From contig NZ_BMML01000020.1 in assembly GCF_014645815.1 (NCBI RefSeq), forward strand, positions 62,001 through 126,000: a DNA stretch of 64,000 nucleotides, written 5' to 3'. The position numbers and the translations under genes were made by a program. Origin of the DNA: Streptomyces fuscichromogenes (GTDB lineage Bacteria; Actinomycetota; Actinomycetes; Streptomycetales; Streptomycetaceae). Below are positions 24,465-33,335 of the stretch, piece after piece. The notes under the pieces are model-generated. The model was not told where the DNA came from. It did not search any database and was given only the letters and a program-made list of their open reading frames with translations. Numbering within the stretch: position 1 is the stretch's first letter; each line of letters opens with the position of its first letter.

Positions 24465-27119
24465 GTGTCAGCATCAACCCGTAGCAGACGATGGCTCGCG
24501 ACCTGTGCCATCACCGCAACCGTCGCACTCGTCGCACTGCCCGCAAGCGCGGCGCCCAGCGGGAACAACAGCCCGTTCGGCGCCCGCACCCTCGCCCGAC
24601 TCGCCGCGGAACGCGCGCAGTCGGAAGGCGCCGTCGCCCCCAGGGCGACGGCCCAGGACGACGACGGCGGCAACGAGGCGGACGAGATAGCCGAGGGCGC
24701 GGACCAGTACGCCGAGGCCCGCACCTCACCCGGCGTCGTCGCCCCCGGCGCCTACGGCGCCGCCTGGTCCGGTCTGAACAACCTGCGCAGCACGGGCGGC
24801 AGTTGGCGCAACATCACCGACCTGCCCTACGACTCCGACGATGCCCGCTACCGCGACATCGACTCCAACTCCAGCGGCGGCTCGGGCGATGTCACGGGCC
24901 GGATGGCAGCCATGGCCGCGGACGACGACGGATATGTCTACGCCGGCAGCGCCGGCGGCGGCGTATGGCGGTCCCGGTCCGGCGGCGGGCACTGGCAGCC
25001 GATCAGCGACCGGCTGTCCTCGCAGTCCACCGGCGCGCTCGCGCTGGACGGTACCGGCCGGCTGTGGCTGGGCACCGGCGAGGCCACCACCAACGCGGAC
25101 GCCTACCTCGGCAGCGGCGTCTACCTCCTGTCCGACCCGCACCACGGCACCTTCTCCGCCCGCAGCCGGGTCGGCGGCGACGAGTTGGAGTCCACCACCA
25201 TCCACGAACTGCGCTTCGGCGGCGGCAAGGTGTGGGCGGCGACCAGCGAGGGCGTGTGGAGCCACTCCACGAAGAAGCTCGGCGGCGCCTGGAAACTGGA
25301 GTTCGCGCCCAACCCCGACTATCTGCCGGGCGGTTCACTGGCGAGCGACCCCTCGGCCGCGTACAAGAACATCGCCAACGACATCGCGATCGACCCGAAG
25401 GACCCGAGCCGGGTCGTCCTCGCGGTCGGCTGGCGCAGCGGTGACGACTACAACGGCTTCTACACCAAGGGCGCGGACGGCACCTGGACGCGGATCACCA
25501 GCGGCCTGGGCGACCTGCCGGCCGACGCGGACGACGTCGGCAACGTCACCTTCGCCCGGTCCGCCGACGGCTCCCGCTACTACGCCATCGACCAGTCGCC
25601 GGAGCAGCTGAACACCAACCCGGACAGCGGGCTGGAGGGCATCTACGTGTCCAGGTCCGGTTCCCCCACCGGACCCTGGTCGAAGATCGCCGACTACCAG
25701 GGCCTGGCCGCCGACGGCTCGGCGCTGACGACGAGCGGCTACATGCCGGGCGTACAGGCCTGGTACAACCAGTTCCTCAGCGTCGACCCGGCGAACCCGG
25801 ACCACGTCTACGCGGGCCTGGAGGAGGTCTACGAGACCAAGGACGGCGGCAGCACCTGGTCGACGGTCGGCCCGTACTGGAACTTCTCCTTCCCCTGCTG
25901 GTCCATCGACCCGGCCGAGCAGACCGGCGACTGCAACCAGACCACCCACTCCGACCAGCACGGCGTGGCGATCGGCAGCTACCACGGCAGGAGTTTCGTG
26001 TACGTCGGCAACGACGGCGGCGTCTACCGGCGCCCGGTCGACGGCGCCCAGGACGCCTCGGGACACGCCACCGACTGGACCTCGCTGAACGACGGGACGA
26101 TCGACACCCTCCAGTACTACTCGGTGGGCGTGGGCAAGGACCCGGCCTACGGCGGCGTCTCCGTCACCGGCGGCCTCCAGGACAACGGCCAGTCCGTCCT
26201 GCGCAGCGACGACACCGTGATGGGCTCCGACTTCGGCGGTGACGGCGGCGACACGCTCACCGACCCCGCCGACGGCTGCGACATCGCGGAGGAATACGTC
26301 TACCTCGCGATCCAGGTGACCCAGAACTGCGCGGTCAACGACGGCAGTTGGGTCACCGACCCGGCCAAGGCCACCTCCTTCGCGGTGGCCCCGGCCGACA
26401 ACGCCACCGGCGAGGCCCGGTTCATCGCCCCGCTCGCGGCCGACGCGAAGAACCCCGCGACCTGGGTCGCGGGCGGCCGGCACATCTGGGTGCAGACCCA
26501 CGGCTACGCCATCCGCAGCGGCGACGAGTGGAACAGCGTGTACGACCTGGGCGTCGGTCGCACCGCGACCGCCGTCGCGGTATCGGGCGGGAAGGTCTAC
26601 GCGGCCTGGTGCGGCCCCTGCAACAACCAGGGCTTCGCCCGCGGCATCTCCGTCGGCAACGCGGACGGAAGCGGCTGGCACGACATCACCCTGCCCGGCA
26701 CGGGCGCGGACGGGACCGTACCCAACCGCTACCTGAGCGGCTTCGCCGTCGACCCGAAGAACGCCGACCACGTCTTCCTCGCCGTCAACGGTTTCTCCCG
26801 GCACTGGACCGAGGGTCCCGGCGCGGGCGTCGGCCACGTCTTCGAATCCACCGACGGCGGGACCACCTGGAAGGACATCTCCAGGAACCTCCCCGACGTG
26901 CCCGCCAACTCCGCGGTCGTCACACCGAACGGCGGCCTCGCCGTCGCCACCGACCTCGGTGTCGTCTACCGCGCCCCGGGCCGCACCCGGTGGGAGCGCG
27001 TCGGCTCGCTCCCGGCGGTCGCCGTGCTCCAGCTGAAGCTGGGCCCCGACGGCAGCACCCTGTACGCGGCCACCCACGGCCGCGGCATCTACACGATCAA
27101 GGTGCGTGACATGCGCTGA
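24465..27119 (+). CDS. Secreted BNR/Asp-box repeat protein (sortilin/GH74-like propeller)
   Basis: An 884-residue exported protein. The N-terminus SRRWLATCAITATVALVALPASA is a signal peptide, and the rest is a beta-propeller with Asp-box motifs: TKDGGSTWSTV, STDGGTTWKDI, RSGGGHWQPI and closing YAATHGRGIY. Family members include xyloglucanases, sialidase-like proteins and Vps10-type propellers. No catalytic pair could be assigned, so the ligand and activity are unknown. GTG 24465 is set by GGGAGGA four bases upstream and by the signal peptide; the frame is open far upstream but reads as noise. It ends before a bidirectional hairpin. Confidence 0.82.
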   Translation: MSASTRSRRWLATCAITATVALVALPASAAPSGNNSPFGARTLARLAAERAQSEGAVAPRATAQDDDGGNEADEIAEGADQYAEARTSPGVVAPGAYGAAWSGLNNLRSTGGSWRNITDLPYDSDDARYRDIDSNSSGGSGDVTGRMAAMAADDDGYVYAGSAGGGVWRSRSGGGHWQPISDRLSSQSTGALALDGTGRLWLGTGEATTNADAYLGSGVYLLSDPHHGTFSARSRVGGDELESTTIHELRFGGGKVWAATSEGVWSHSTKKLGGAWKLEFAPNPDYLPGGSLASDPSAAYKNIANDIAIDPKDPSRVVLAVGWRSGDDYNGFYTKGADGTWTRITSGLGDLPADADDVGNVTFARSADGSRYYAIDQSPEQLNTNPDSGLEGIYVSRSGSPTGPWSKIADYQGLAADGSALTTSGYMPGVQAWYNQFLSVDPANPDHVYAGLEEVYETKDGGSTWSTVGPYWNFSFPCWSIDPAEQTGDCNQTTHSDQHGVAIGSYHGRSFVYVGNDGGVYRRPVDGAQDASGHATDWTSLNDGTIDTLQYYSVGVGKDPAYGGVSVTGGLQDNGQSVLRSDDTVMGSDFGGDGGDTLTDPADGCDIAEEYVYLAIQVTQNCAVNDGSWVTDPAKATSFAVAPADNATGEARFIAPLAADAKNPATWVAGGRHIWVQTHGYAIRSGDEWNSVYDLGVGRTATAVAVSGGKVYAAWCGPCNNQGFARGISVGNADGSGWHDITLPGTGADGTVPNRYLSGFAVDPKNADHVFLAVNGFSRHWTEGPGAGVGHVFESTDGGTTWKDISRNLPDVPANSAVVTPNGGLAVATDLGVVYRAPGRTRWERVGSLPAVAVLQLKLGPDGSTLYAATHGRGIYTIKVRDMR

Positions 27120-27132
27120 CGCGGCGGGCCGG

Positions 27133-27165
27133 GAGGGGTGACTCCGGCTCCCGGGGTCACCCCTC
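27133..27165. terminator. Bidirectional hairpin terminator
   Basis: A perfect 10-bp stem, GAGGGGTGAC (27133-27142) with GTCACCCCTC (27156-27165), and a 13-base loop sit between two convergent genes. The right arm overlaps the stop codon of the minus-strand membrane protein gene. There is no U-tract, as usual in Streptomyces. Confidence 0.75.
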
Positions 27166-28940
27166 TACCGGAGGGCGGAGGCGGCGGCCGGGATGCGGGC
27201 CGAGGTGATCGTCATCGGCGTGCCGGTGACGGCGATGAGATAACTCCCGGGCGCCTGGCCGCCGGACATCACCCGGAAGCCCCCCTCGGGCCTCACCCGA
27301 TAGTCCGCGGAGGCGTGCGCGGCCAGCACGGTGGGACCCGAGGCGATCGTCCACCAGTCGGAGGCGCCCTGGCCGGTACGGCTCGCGAAGTGCGGCGAGA
27401 GTGCCGTACCGGTGGTGTTGACGGCCCGGACGTCGATGAGGGTGACACCGACACGGGACCCGTGCCTGGCGAAGTGCGGCGCGAGGCTCATGCGCAGCGG
27501 CGGCGGGCTCGCGGCGGCGATCACGACGCACCCGAGGGCGGGGACGAGCAGCCCGGCGGCGAGGACGGCCTTGGCGCGGCGGCCGGTGAGGCGGGGCAGA
27601 CGCGGCTGCCAGGCGGTGGCGAACGCGGCGGCCGGGACGGTGGCGGCGGCCGCCAGCCACAGCGGGGTCATCATCAGGAAGTAGCCGTCCTGGGAGCGCG
27701 TGGCCAGGTAGAACGGCACCCACGGGAGGACGGTGAGAGCCGGGCCCAGCCGCCGGACGAACAGCAGCGTGACCGCGAGCAGGCCGAGCAGGAGCAGCTG
27801 GCTGCCGTAGGAGTAGTAGTCGAGTCGGCTGCTGCCGGCGGTGAAGTAGTAGGAGATGCCCATCACGCCCTGCCCGTGCAGGATCGCCTTCTGCTCCAGG
27901 GGCAGCAGGATTCCGTGCAGCCAGGCCGGGAATTCCTGGACGGCGAAGTAGGCGTTGGCCGCGGCCCAGGTGAGGGCGGCGGTGGCCGTGTAGCGGGCGG
28001 TGACCGCAAGGGCGCGCCGGGGGCCCAGCTCGCCGCGCCGGACGGCGTACAGGCCGATCAGCAGGAACGGGGCGAGGAACCAGGCGAGTTGCTGGGCGGC
28101 GCAGGCGGCGCCGAGACAGGCCGCCCGCAGGACGCCCGCCGGCCCGAGCCGGCCGCCCTCGCCGGTGCCGGGCCAGCGGACCACGGCGGGCACGAGCAGG
28201 GCGAGGGCCGTGATGGCCGGGTAGCCCGCGTAGGCGTAGTGGGGCAGGAGGCCGAAACCGAGGCAGACGGCCGTGGCCGCGGACCGCCAGGGCGCCGGCA
28301 GCAGGAACCAGAGCAGCACCGAGGAGGCGAGGAGCGCGACGGTGGGGACCAGGGTGGCGGCCGCCGTGGAGTGGAGGACGGCGTACAGCGGCGCGGCGAG
28401 CAGGGCGGTCAGCGGCGGATAGCCGTAGGTGTAGTCGGCGCCGCCGGACATGGTCTTGGTGATCCCGACGCCGTGCGTGGTGAACAGCCAGGGCCAGGAC
28501 TGGCCGTACACCGGATGCCCGTGCAGTATCTGGCTCGCGGCCTGGGCGGTCAGCACGCCTTCGTCGCTGCCGGCGTGGTCGAGGAGGTAGCCGCAGGTCA
28601 CCAGGGCGACGGCGGTGACCAGTACGGCCGCGTCGACCCGGACCAGCGACCGGCGGGTGCGTACGAGCAGGCCGAGAACGGCGCAGCCGAGGATCGCGGC
28701 GTAGCAGACGGAGATGACGGCGGCGACCGGCGGGCTCGACGCCATCGCGGTGGTCCAGGCGGCGCGCGTACCGATGAACAGGCTGATCGTGGCCATCAGC
28801 GTCATGCCCCGGTGCCACTGCCGGGGCCCGGAGTCCGGGGCGTCGAGGACCGGGGCCCGGGTCGGTGGCGGTGCCGCGAGGTGCGTCCCGGTACGACGAC
28901 GGATATCGACGCCCATTCCGCCACGATGGGTGTCAGTCAA
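27165..28940 (-). CDS. Polytopic membrane protein, GT-C-like
   Basis: A protein of about 591 residues with around a dozen hydrophobic segments and a soluble C-terminal region of about 110 residues. The first extracellular loop carries DEGVLTAQAASQILHGHPVYGQSWPW, an acidic motif seen in GT-C-fold lipid-linked sugar transferases, and YTYGYPPLTALLAAPLYAVLH follows. This suggests a polyprenyl-sugar-dependent glycosyltransferase, though no family can be fixed. TTG 28940 is selected because AGGAGG lies six bases upstream; ATG 28916 has no good site. The C-terminus (YRVRPEGGFRVMSGGQAPGSYLIAVTG) looks like a small beta domain outside the membrane. Confidence 0.7.
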   Translation of the reverse strand: MTDTHRGGMGVDIRRRTGTHLAAPPPTRAPVLDAPDSGPRQWHRGMTLMATISLFIGTRAAWTTAMASSPPVAAVISVCYAAILGCAVLGLLVRTRRSLVRVDAAVLVTAVALVTCGYLLDHAGSDEGVLTAQAASQILHGHPVYGQSWPWLFTTHGVGITKTMSGGADYTYGYPPLTALLAAPLYAVLHSTAAATLVPTVALLASSVLLWFLLPAPWRSAATAVCLGFGLLPHYAYAGYPAITALALLVPAVVRWPGTGEGGRLGPAGVLRAACLGAACAAQQLAWFLAPFLLIGLYAVRRGELGPRRALAVTARYTATAALTWAAANAYFAVQEFPAWLHGILLPLEQKAILHGQGVMGISYYFTAGSSRLDYYSYGSQLLLLGLLAVTLLFVRRLGPALTVLPWVPFYLATRSQDGYFLMMTPLWLAAAATVPAAAFATAWQPRLPRLTGRRAKAVLAAGLLVPALGCVVIAAASPPPLRMSLAPHFARHGSRVGVTLIDVRAVNTTGTALSPHFASRTGQGASDWWTIASGPTVLAAHASADYRVRPEGGFRVMSGGQAPGSYLIAVTGTPMTITSARIPAAASALR

Positions 28941-29163
28941 GGACTGCCTCCTGTGTCTCGCCTCGGGCTCGGGCGGCGGGGTTCCGCCGCGCCGGAGGCT
29001 CGTCCGGCCGTCCCGTCCGCGGGATTCGCGCATCCACTGTTCAGGACGGGGACGAACGGACGCCCCGGTTCGATCATCTCCAGTTCATTTGGCGTCTACA
29101 AGGTTGTAGGCGGTAAGCGGTTTGCGTGAATTCGCCCGCCGGGAGGCAAGGCACCCGGCCGGG

Positions 29164-29835
29164 TCAGTCCGCGTTGGGGCGGGCCAGGCCCTGGTCGTAG
29201 GCGAAGATCACGGCCTGGACGCGGTCCCGGGCGCCGATCTTGGCCAGGACGCGGCCGACGTGGGTCTTGACGGTGGACTCGGTCACGACGAACCGGGTGG
29301 CGATCTCGCCGTTGCTCCAGCCCTTGCCGATGGCGACGAGGATCTCGCGCTCGCGGTCGGTGAGGGAGCCCAGCCGCGGGTCCTCGCGCTCGCGGTCCCC
29401 GCGGTGGGCGGGCACGTAGCGGGTGAACTCGTCCAGGATGCGGCGGGTGAGGGCCGGCGCGATGACCGCGTCCCCGGCGGCGACCGCCCGGATCCCGGCG
29501 AGGAGTTCCTCGGCGTGCGCGTCCTTGAGCAGGAAGCCGCTGGCACCGGCGCGCAGGGCGGCGTGGACGTACTCGTCCAGGTCGAAGGTGGTGAGGACGA
29601 GGACCCGGGAGCGCTCGCCCGCCGCGACGATCTGACGGGTGGCCTCGATGCCGTCCATACCGGGCATCCGGACGTCCATCAGGACGACGTCCGGGCGCAG
29701 TTCGGCGGCCTTGCGGACGGCCTCGGCGCCGTGCCCCGCCTCGCCCACGACCTCGGTCTCCGCGACCGAGTCCAGCAGCATGCGGAAGCCGTAGCGCTGC
29801 AGCGGCTGGTCGTCGACGATGAGCACGGTGGTCAT
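29164..29835 (-). CDS. NarL/LuxR-family response regulator
   Basis: A 223-residue two-component regulator. The receiver domain begins VLIVDDQPLQRYGFRMLL, with phospho-acceptor Asp in VVLMDVRMPGMDG, conserved Thr in VLTTFD and Lys in FLLKDA. A LuxR-type HTH (LTDREREILVAIGKGWSNGEIATRFVVTESTVKTHVGRVLAKI) occupies about 150-215. Its start overlaps the kinase stop by four bases (ATGA), so the two are co-translated. The kinase and the ABC exporter genes lie immediately upstream on the same strand, so the exporter is the likely target. Confidence 0.93.
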   Translation of the reverse strand: MTTVLIVDDQPLQRYGFRMLLDSVAETEVVGEAGHGAEAVRKAAELRPDVVLMDVRMPGMDGIEATRQIVAAGERSRVLVLTTFDLDEYVHAALRAGASGFLLKDAHAEELLAGIRAVAAGDAVIAPALTRRILDEFTRYVPAHRGDREREDPRLGSLTDREREILVAIGKGWSNGEIATRFVVTESTVKTHVGRVLAKIGARDRVQAVIFAYDQGLARPNAD

Positions 29836-31133
29836 CGGGCACCGTCCTCGGGGGTGAGGTCGAGGACGGCCTCGACACACCATCCTCCGCCGCGCGCCGG
29901 ACCCGCGGTGACGGTGCCGCCGTACAGAGCCGCTCGTTCCCTCATGCCCACCAGTCCGTGGCCTTCCTCGTTTGGCGGTCCGGCCGGTGCGGACCGGCCC
30001 GTGTCCTGGACCCGGACGGTCAGTCTGCCGTCCTCGGCGAGGACCGCCAGGTGGACCCGGGTGCCGGCGTCCGTGTCGGCGTGCTTCAGGGTGTTGGTCA
30101 GCGCTTCCTGGACGATGCGGTACACGGTCAGCTGCACCCCGCCGTCCAGGGCGTCCACGTCGCCGGAGGTACGGTAGACGACCTCCAGTCCGGCGGCCCG
30201 CACCTTCGCGCACAGCGCGTCCAGGTCGGCGATGCCGGGCTGCGGGCTGAGCTCGGGCCCGCCCGTGGGGCCGTCCGCCGGCTCGCGCAGCACGCCGAGG
30301 ACGCGCCGGAGCTCGCCGAGGGCCTGGCGGCCGGTGTCACCGATGAGCCGGAGGGCCTCCTTGCCCCGTTCGGGGGCGGCGTCGGTGGCGTAGGCGCCGG
30401 CGTCGGCGAGCGTGATGATCACGGAGAGGTTGTGGCCGACGATGTCGTGCATCTCGCGGGCGACGCGGGTGCGTTCGGTGGCGGTGGCCAGTCGGCTGCG
30501 CTGGTCGCGTTCGATCTCCAGCTGGGCGGCCCGTTCCCGCAGTCCGGCGAGCTGGGCCCGCCGGATCCGTACCATCAGGCCGAGCGCGAGGGCCGCGGTG
30601 GACGTGCTCAGCAGGAAGAACAGCGCGTCCCAGACCGACACCACCGGGGAGACCCGCACCGCCACCAGGGTCATGGCGCCCGCCATGACCCCGCACGCCC
30701 ACGGCAGCCGCCGCAGCCGCCCGTGCAGGGTCAGGCTGTACAGGGCGATGAACAGCGCGACGTCCGCGCGCAGCGCGGCGCCCAGGGCCCACTGGACGAC
30801 GAACACCGCGGCGATCACGCCGAAGGCCACCTCCGGCCTGCGCCGCCGCCACAGCAGGGGCAGCACCAGGCCGACCTGTACCGCCAGCATTCCCGCGACG
30901 GGGAGCTGGGTGAAGGCGAGCCGGAAGTGGCGGGCGCGGTCGCCGTCGCCGTCCCCGTCACCGTGGTGGAACAGGTCGGGCAGGCAGAACATCAGGAAGA
31001 CCAGGACCACGACCCCGGTGTCCAGCACCCAGGGGTGGGCCCGGTCGGCCTGCCGCAACCGCTGGCCGCCCCGGGAGAGCCGGGCGACCAGCGGTCCCGT
31101 TCCGCTGCTGTCGTCGATGGTCACGGACGTCAC
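29832..31133 (-). CDS. Membrane histidine kinase, NarX/DesK-type
   Basis: A 433-residue sensor. Several N-terminal transmembrane helices (about 38-190) lack a sizeable extracellular domain, suggesting intramembrane sensing. They lead through a coiled coil (LRERAAQLEIERDQR) to the HisKA_3 dimerisation domain with phospho-His in TRVAREMHDIVGHNLSVII. An HATPase follows (TVYRIVQEALTNTLKHA, VQDTGRS, EGHGLVGMRERAALYGG). It pairs with the LuxR regulator by a 4-bp overlap. It lies 18 bp downstream of the ABC permease gene, indicating one transcript. Such kinase/exporter sets commonly answer membrane-active antibiotics, which is inference. Confidence 0.92.
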   Translation of the reverse strand: MTSVTIDDSSGTGPLVARLSRGGQRLRQADRAHPWVLDTGVVVLVFLMFCLPDLFHHGDGDGDGDRARHFRLAFTQLPVAGMLAVQVGLVLPLLWRRRRPEVAFGVIAAVFVVQWALGAALRADVALFIALYSLTLHGRLRRLPWACGVMAGAMTLVAVRVSPVVSVWDALFFLLSTSTAALALGLMVRIRRAQLAGLRERAAQLEIERDQRSRLATATERTRVAREMHDIVGHNLSVIITLADAGAYATDAAPERGKEALRLIGDTGRQALGELRRVLGVLREPADGPTGGPELSPQPGIADLDALCAKVRAAGLEVVYRTSGDVDALDGGVQLTVYRIVQEALTNTLKHADTDAGTRVHLAVLAEDGRLTVRVQDTGRSAPAGPPNEEGHGLVGMRERAALYGGTVTAGPARGGGWCVEAVLDLTPEDGAR

Positions 31134-31151
31134 GTTGCCATGGTGCGGGCG

Positions 31152-32000
31152 TCAGACGTCGCTGCGCACGAGCCGGTACGCCGCGCCGGCCAGCGCCAGC
31201 GCCGTCCAGCCGAGGAAGACCAGCAGTCCGGCGCCCGGCGACAGGGTGGTGGAGTCGTGGGTCAGGGCGAACATCGACTCGCCCGCGTTGGACGGCAGAT
31301 AGGGGCTGATGTTGTCCTGCCAGGAGCTCGGCAGCAGCGAGATCAGGCCCGGGACCAGCATCAGGGAGGCCACCAGGACCGAGATACCGCCGGCCACCGA
31401 CCGCAGCAGCGAGCCCAGGGCGACGCCGATCACCCCGACCAGGCCGAGGTAGAGCCCGGCGCCCAGCAGGCTGCGCAGGACGCCCGCGTGGGAGAGGCCC
31501 ATGGCCGCGGGGGTGCCCGAGACGATCCCGCTGCCGAACAGGAAGGCGACGAACGCGCCCAGCGTGGCGACCACCAGCGCGACCAGTCCGAACACGGTCG
31601 CCTTGGACCACAGCACGGGCAGCCTGCGGGGCACCGCGGCGAGGGTCGAGCGGATCATGCCGGTCGAGTACTCGCCGGCCGTGACCAGCACCCCGAGCAC
31701 ACCCAGGGCGAGCTGGGCGAAGTTCGTGCCGAAGAGGGACAGGCTGACGGCCGTGGCGGTGGCGAAGTCACGGTCGCGGCCCACGTGACCGGAGTCGATC
31801 TCCGACTTGTAGTGGCTCGCGGCGATCAGGCCGAAGGCCACCAGGAAGAGCAGGCCGAGGCCCAGGGTGATCCAGGTCGAGCGCAGCGACCACAGCTTGG
31901 CCCACTCGGAGGAGAGCACGCGCCGGCCGGTCACCCGGTAGGCGGGGCGGTCCGGGGCGGTGGTCCTCGGCTCCTCGGTGGTTGCGGTGAGGGTGCTCAT
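31152..32000 (-). CDS. ABC-2-type exporter permease
   Basis: A 282-residue membrane protein with six hydrophobic segments, starting with a cytosolic N-terminus ending in RVLSSEWAKLWSLRSTWITLGLG, typical of ABC-2 permeases of bacitracin/lantibiotic-type exporters. It has a moderate loop after TM1 (YKSEIDSGHVGRDRDFATATAV). It is translationally coupled to the ATPase gene by a four-base overlap and followed by the kinase gene. It probably expels an antimicrobial or lipid. Confidence 0.9.
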   Translation of the reverse strand: MSTLTATTEEPRTTAPDRPAYRVTGRRVLSSEWAKLWSLRSTWITLGLGLLFLVAFGLIAASHYKSEIDSGHVGRDRDFATATAVSLSLFGTNFAQLALGVLGVLVTAGEYSTGMIRSTLAAVPRRLPVLWSKATVFGLVALVVATLGAFVAFLFGSGIVSGTPAAMGLSHAGVLRSLLGAGLYLGLVGVIGVALGSLLRSVAGGISVLVASLMLVPGLISLLPSSWQDNISPYLPSNAGESMFALTHDSTTLSPGAGLLVFLGWTALALAGAAYRLVRSDV

Positions 32001-32935
32001 GCCGGCCTCCCGAGGGTCTCGACGGCGGTCGTGGAGCCGTGGTACTCCACGGCATCCCTGGTCAGGTCCATGAACGCCTCCTCCAGCGACACGCTCCGGG
32101 ACGTCAGCTCGAACAGCGCGATGCCGTGCTCGGCCGCCTTCAGCCCTATCTCACGGGCGGTCGCCCCGGTGACCTGCAGCTCCTCGGAGCCGATCCGGCC
32201 GGTGACGTCGACGCCCGGACCCGCCAGGACGTCCCGCAGCCGCGCCGGGTCCTGCGTCACCACCGTCACGGTGTCACCGCCGGCCTCGCGGATCAGGTCC
32301 CCCACGGTGGTGTCGGCCAGCAGCCGGCCGCGCCCCACGATGATCAGGTGGTCCGCCACCAGGGCCATCTCGCTCATCAGGTGCGAGGACACGAACACGG
32401 TCCGGCCCTCGTCGGCGAGCGTCTTGAGCAGGTTGCGGATCCAGAGGACGCCCTCCGGGTCCAGACCGTTGACCGGCTCGTCCAGCATCACCGTCTGCGG
32501 ATCGCCCAGCAGCGCCGCCGCTATGCCCAGCCGCTGCCCCATCCCGAGGGAGAAGGCACCGGCCCGCTTCCTCGCCACGCTGCCGAGCCCGGCCAGCTCG
32601 ATGACCTCGTCGACCCGGCGGCGCGGAATGCCGTGGGTCAGGGCGAGGGCCCGCAGGTGGTTGGCGGCCGAGCGGCCCGGGTGGATCGACTTCGCCTCCA
32701 GCAGCGCCCCGACCTCCTGGAGCGGCGCCTGGTGACGGGCGTACGGCCGGCCGTTCACGGTGACGGAGCCGCTCGTCGGCGCGTCGAGTCCGACGATCAT
32801 GCGCATGGTCGTGGACTTTCCCGCGCCGTTGGGCCCGAGAAAGCCGGTCACCGTGCCTGGCTTGACGACGAAGTCCAGGCCGTCGACGGCCGTCTTGTCG
32901 CCGTATCTCTTGGTCAGCTGCCGTGCGTCGATCAT
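31997..32935 (-). CDS. ABC exporter ATP-binding protein
   Basis: A 312-residue ATPase with Walker A GPNGAGKST, signature-like FSLGMGQRLGIAAALL, Walker B VMLDEPVNGLDPEG and H-loop FVSSHLMSEM, plus a C-terminal extension typical of exporters (RSVSLEEAFMDLTRDAVEYHG). The signature LGMGQ varies from LSGGQ, as in many BcrA-like proteins. It is the first gene of a four-gene run ATPase-permease-kinase-regulator. AGGAAG lies upstream of ATG 32935, and a -10-like TAGCGT with two palindromes lies beyond. Confidence 0.92.
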   Translation of the reverse strand: MIDARQLTKRYGDKTAVDGLDFVVKPGTVTGFLGPNGAGKSTTMRMIVGLDAPTSGSVTVNGRPYARHQAPLQEVGALLEAKSIHPGRSAANHLRALALTHGIPRRRVDEVIELAGLGSVARKRAGAFSLGMGQRLGIAAALLGDPQTVMLDEPVNGLDPEGVLWIRNLLKTLADEGRTVFVSSHLMSEMALVADHLIIVGRGRLLADTTVGDLIREAGGDTVTVVTQDPARLRDVLAGPGVDVTGRIGSEELQVTGATAREIGLKAAEHGIALFELTSRSVSLEEAFMDLTRDAVEYHGSTTAVETLGRPA

Positions 32936-32989
32936 GCGCGTGTCTTCCTGTCGGCCTCCGGCGCCCTGCGTCCGCGACGCCGTACGGCA

Positions 32990-33063
32990 ACGCTAGGCGC
33001 CGGATCTCCCGGTCCCGTGGTACCGGGAGGCTGACCTGCACCGGAGGCGTCGTACCGCGGTAC
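32990..33063 (-). promoter_or_regulatory. Promoter and paired palindromes of the ABC/two-component operon
   Basis: On the minus strand, TAGCGT (32995 to 32990) is a likely -10 box. Just upstream lie CTCCCGGT-N8-ACCGGGAG (33006-33029) and the perfect 12-base palindrome GTACCGCGGTAC (33052-33063). Both contain an ACCG/CGGT core. Two adjoining sites suit a LuxR-type response regulator, and the encoded one is the natural candidate, which is inference. Confidence 0.5.
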
Positions 33064-33184
33064 TACGCGGTCGGCTCTCCGTGCCTGCAGCCGGTGGGGC
33101 AGCCGGGGCGGCCCCCTCGAATTCACCTTCCGGCCGCACGCACGCCCTTGCGCCGGACACGGAATGCCGATCCGCCGTCATCGA

Positions 33185-33217
33185 CTACAGTCGAGTAGAC
33201 CGTCTACAGAAATGTAG
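33185..33217. promoter_or_regulatory. Tandem BlaI-like operator sites
   Basis: CTACAGTCGAGTAG (33185-33198) and CTACAGAAATGTAG (33204-33217) are two similar 14-base palindromic sites, 19 bases apart centre to centre. They sit in an A/T-rich patch about 120 bases before the PAP2 phosphatase gene. The CTACA...TGTAG form recalls BlaI/MecI/CopY-family operators, though spacing of the half-sites differs from the classic N2 centre. No BlaI gene is in the window. Confidence 0.4.
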
Positions 33218-33335
33218 TTATTCGTCGGACGCCTCCGCCGCGGCGCGTCCGACGGTTCGTCCTGCCCGGCCACCCTCCGGGCTCCCCCGGGGTGTGTCGC
33301 TCGCGGCCGGGGGCGACCACGAAGGAGGTCCCCAC

